Shown here: one piece after another, positions 5,605-6,366 of the stretch | Layout: each line of letters opens with the position of its first letter | Numbering within the stretch: position 1 is the stretch's first letter | The notes under the pieces: model-generated | Databases searched by the model: none | Told to the model about the DNA's origin: nothing | Seen by the model: the letters and a program-made list of their open reading frames with translations, nothing else | Source of the DNA: Clostridia bacterium | GTDB taxonomy: Bacteria; Bacillota; Clostridia; UMGS1883 | Reading direction: 5' to 3' | Length of the DNA stretch: 6,366 bases | Assembly: GCA_017441965.1 (NCBI GenBank) | Contig: JAFSBF010000225.1 | Location: forward strand, 1-6,366 | Position numbers and translations under genes: made by a program

Positions 5605-6264
5605 ATGATAACGTATGATGAAATAAAGAAGAATGAGGATATTAAAAATTATATAACCCACGCCGATAAAAGCCTTGAGGCGCTCGGCTTTACAGAGCAT
5701 AGCTTTGCCCACGTATCGCGTGTTGCGCATACTGCAAAATATATATTGGAAACACTTGGATATGAGAAACACAAAATTGAACTTGCAATGATTGCAGCAT
5801 ATCTTCACGACATAGGAAATCTTGTTAACCGTGATGAACATAGTCAGAGCGGTGCTGTGATGGCTTTTCGCATACTTGATAAATTAAATATGGAAAGTAA
5901 TGATGTTGCAACTGTGGTTACGGCTATAGGAAATCATGACGAGGGAACAGGCGTTGCAGTTAATGAAGTGGCAGCGGCTCTTATCATTGCTGACAAAACA
6001 GACGTGCGCCGCACGAGGGTGCGTAACAGTGACATCTCTACCTTTGATATACACGACAGAGTTAATTATTCTGTGCGTAGTTCTACCGTAACTATTAATG
6101 AAGAAAAGACAATTATTCAGCTTGAACTGGATATTGATACAAAATTTGGTTCAGTTATGGATTATTTTGAGATATTTATGGGAAGAATGATTATGTGCCG
6201 CAAAGCAGCAGAGAAATTAGGGCTTAGATTTAAGCTCGTAATAAACTCCCAGCAGTTGCTTTAA
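5605..6264 (+). CDS. HD-domain metal-dependent phosphohydrolase, substrate unknown
   Basis: A 219-residue soluble protein with an HD domain in its first two thirds. Candidate metal ligands in the usual order are His36 (HSFAHVSRV), the His68-Asp69 pair (AAYLHDIGN), and Asp130 (ALIIADKTDVRR). His79 (RDEHSQSGA) and His111-Asp112 (GNHDEG) are also placed as in larger HD sites that hold two metals. HD enzymes hydrolyse phosphate esters of nucleotides and similar compounds; nothing here fixes the substrate. Residues 131-219 (RRTRVRNSDISTFDIHDRVNY, then an acidic strand region and FEIFMGRMIMCRKAAEKLG) form a C-terminal extension I do not recognise as a named domain. There is no signal peptide or membrane segment. 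GGAGGTG at 5594-5600 sets the start. It follows ktrA by 32 bases without a terminator, so it is probably the third gene of the ktr operon, although a minor internal promoter cannot be excluded. Confidence 0.85.
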   Translation: MITYDEIKKNEDIKNYITHADKSLEALGFTEHSFAHVSRVAHTAKYILETLGYEKHKIELAMIAAYLHDIGNLVNRDEHSQSGAVMAFRILDKLNMESNDVATVVTAIGNHDEGTGVAVNEVAAALIIADKTDVRRTRVRNSDISTFDIHDRVNYSVRSSTVTINEEKTIIQLELDIDTKFGSVMDYFEIFMGRMIMCRKAAEKLGLRFKLVINSQQLL

Positions 6265-6293
6265 AAAATTTTTCAAAAAACGACAAAAAGGTG

Positions 6294-6323
6294 TTGACAA
6301 AGGTAGTAGAGATGTGGTAATAT
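6294..6323 (+). promoter_or_regulatory. Strong outward promoter at the right edge, possibly for stable RNA
   Basis: A perfect TTGACA (6294-6299) is followed after 18 bases by TAATAT (6318-6323; 4 of 6), with a shifted alternative TATAAC at 6321-6326. Upstream, 6263-6290 carries runs of A and T resembling an UP element, and the segment after the -10 (6327-6366) holds no reading frame or ribosome binding site before the window ends. A GTGTTGACA start with A tracts and an untranslated leader is the style of clostridial rRNA operon promoters, so an rrn operon or another abundant RNA may follow; this is inference. No convincing terminator for the HD gene is visible between 6265 and the promoter. 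Confidence 0.65.
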
Positions 6324-6366
6324 AACACACGCTGTCGCTTTGAAAAGTCAGACACAAAAAAACTTA

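Noticed and set aside
6263..6280. A/T-rich inverted run as a terminator of the HD gene
   Set aside because: The possible stem is made of A-T pairs only and has no G/C core; it fits better as an upstream element of the following promoter.

Overview
The window reads like an ordinary chromosomal segment of a low-to-moderate G+C anaerobic Firmicute, most likely a member of the Clostridia. Reasons: an [FeFe]-hydrogenase maturase (HydG), a Ktr-type K+ uptake pair, a short lysine/arginine-rich S21 of Firmicute type, strong purine-rich Shine-Dalgarno sites before every gene, and consensus sigma-A-like promoters in A/T-rich spacers. Family-level placement is not possible from the sequence alone.

Layout, left to right. 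(1) Bases 1-243 are the 3' end of a type III pantothenate kinase gene (coaX, + strand), closed by a perfect 14-bp hairpin terminator. (2) Facing it on the - strand are hydG (381-1820), a family 1 uracil-DNA glycosylase gene (ung, 1905-2576) and a GNAT acetyltransferase gene (2590-3051). GNAT and ung are tightly coupled. hydG has its own good promoter, whose -35 box overlaps the ung stop codon, so it probably gets both read-through and independent transcription. (3) rpsU (ribosomal protein S21, 58 aa, 3184-3360, - strand) stands alone, with a fully consensus promoter, a leader hairpin next to its ribosome binding site and a palindromic terminator. (4) Diverging from rpsU is a + strand operon: ktrB (3566-4909), ktrA (4922-5572) and an HD-domain phosphohydrolase gene (5605-6264). 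KtrB is the membrane K+ channel subunit and KtrA its cytoplasmic nucleotide-binding gating ring. The HD protein's substrate is unknown. (5) The last 100 bases hold no gene. They carry an A-tract-rich region followed by a strong promoter pointing out of the window, which looks like a stable-RNA (possibly rRNA operon) promoter.

No mobile element, CRISPR array, tRNA or phage gene was seen. I see no clearly novel multi-gene system. The points most worth checking are the HD protein behind ktrBA, its conserved-looking C-terminal extension, the rpsU leader hairpin, the solitary hydG and the outward-facing promoter at the right edge.
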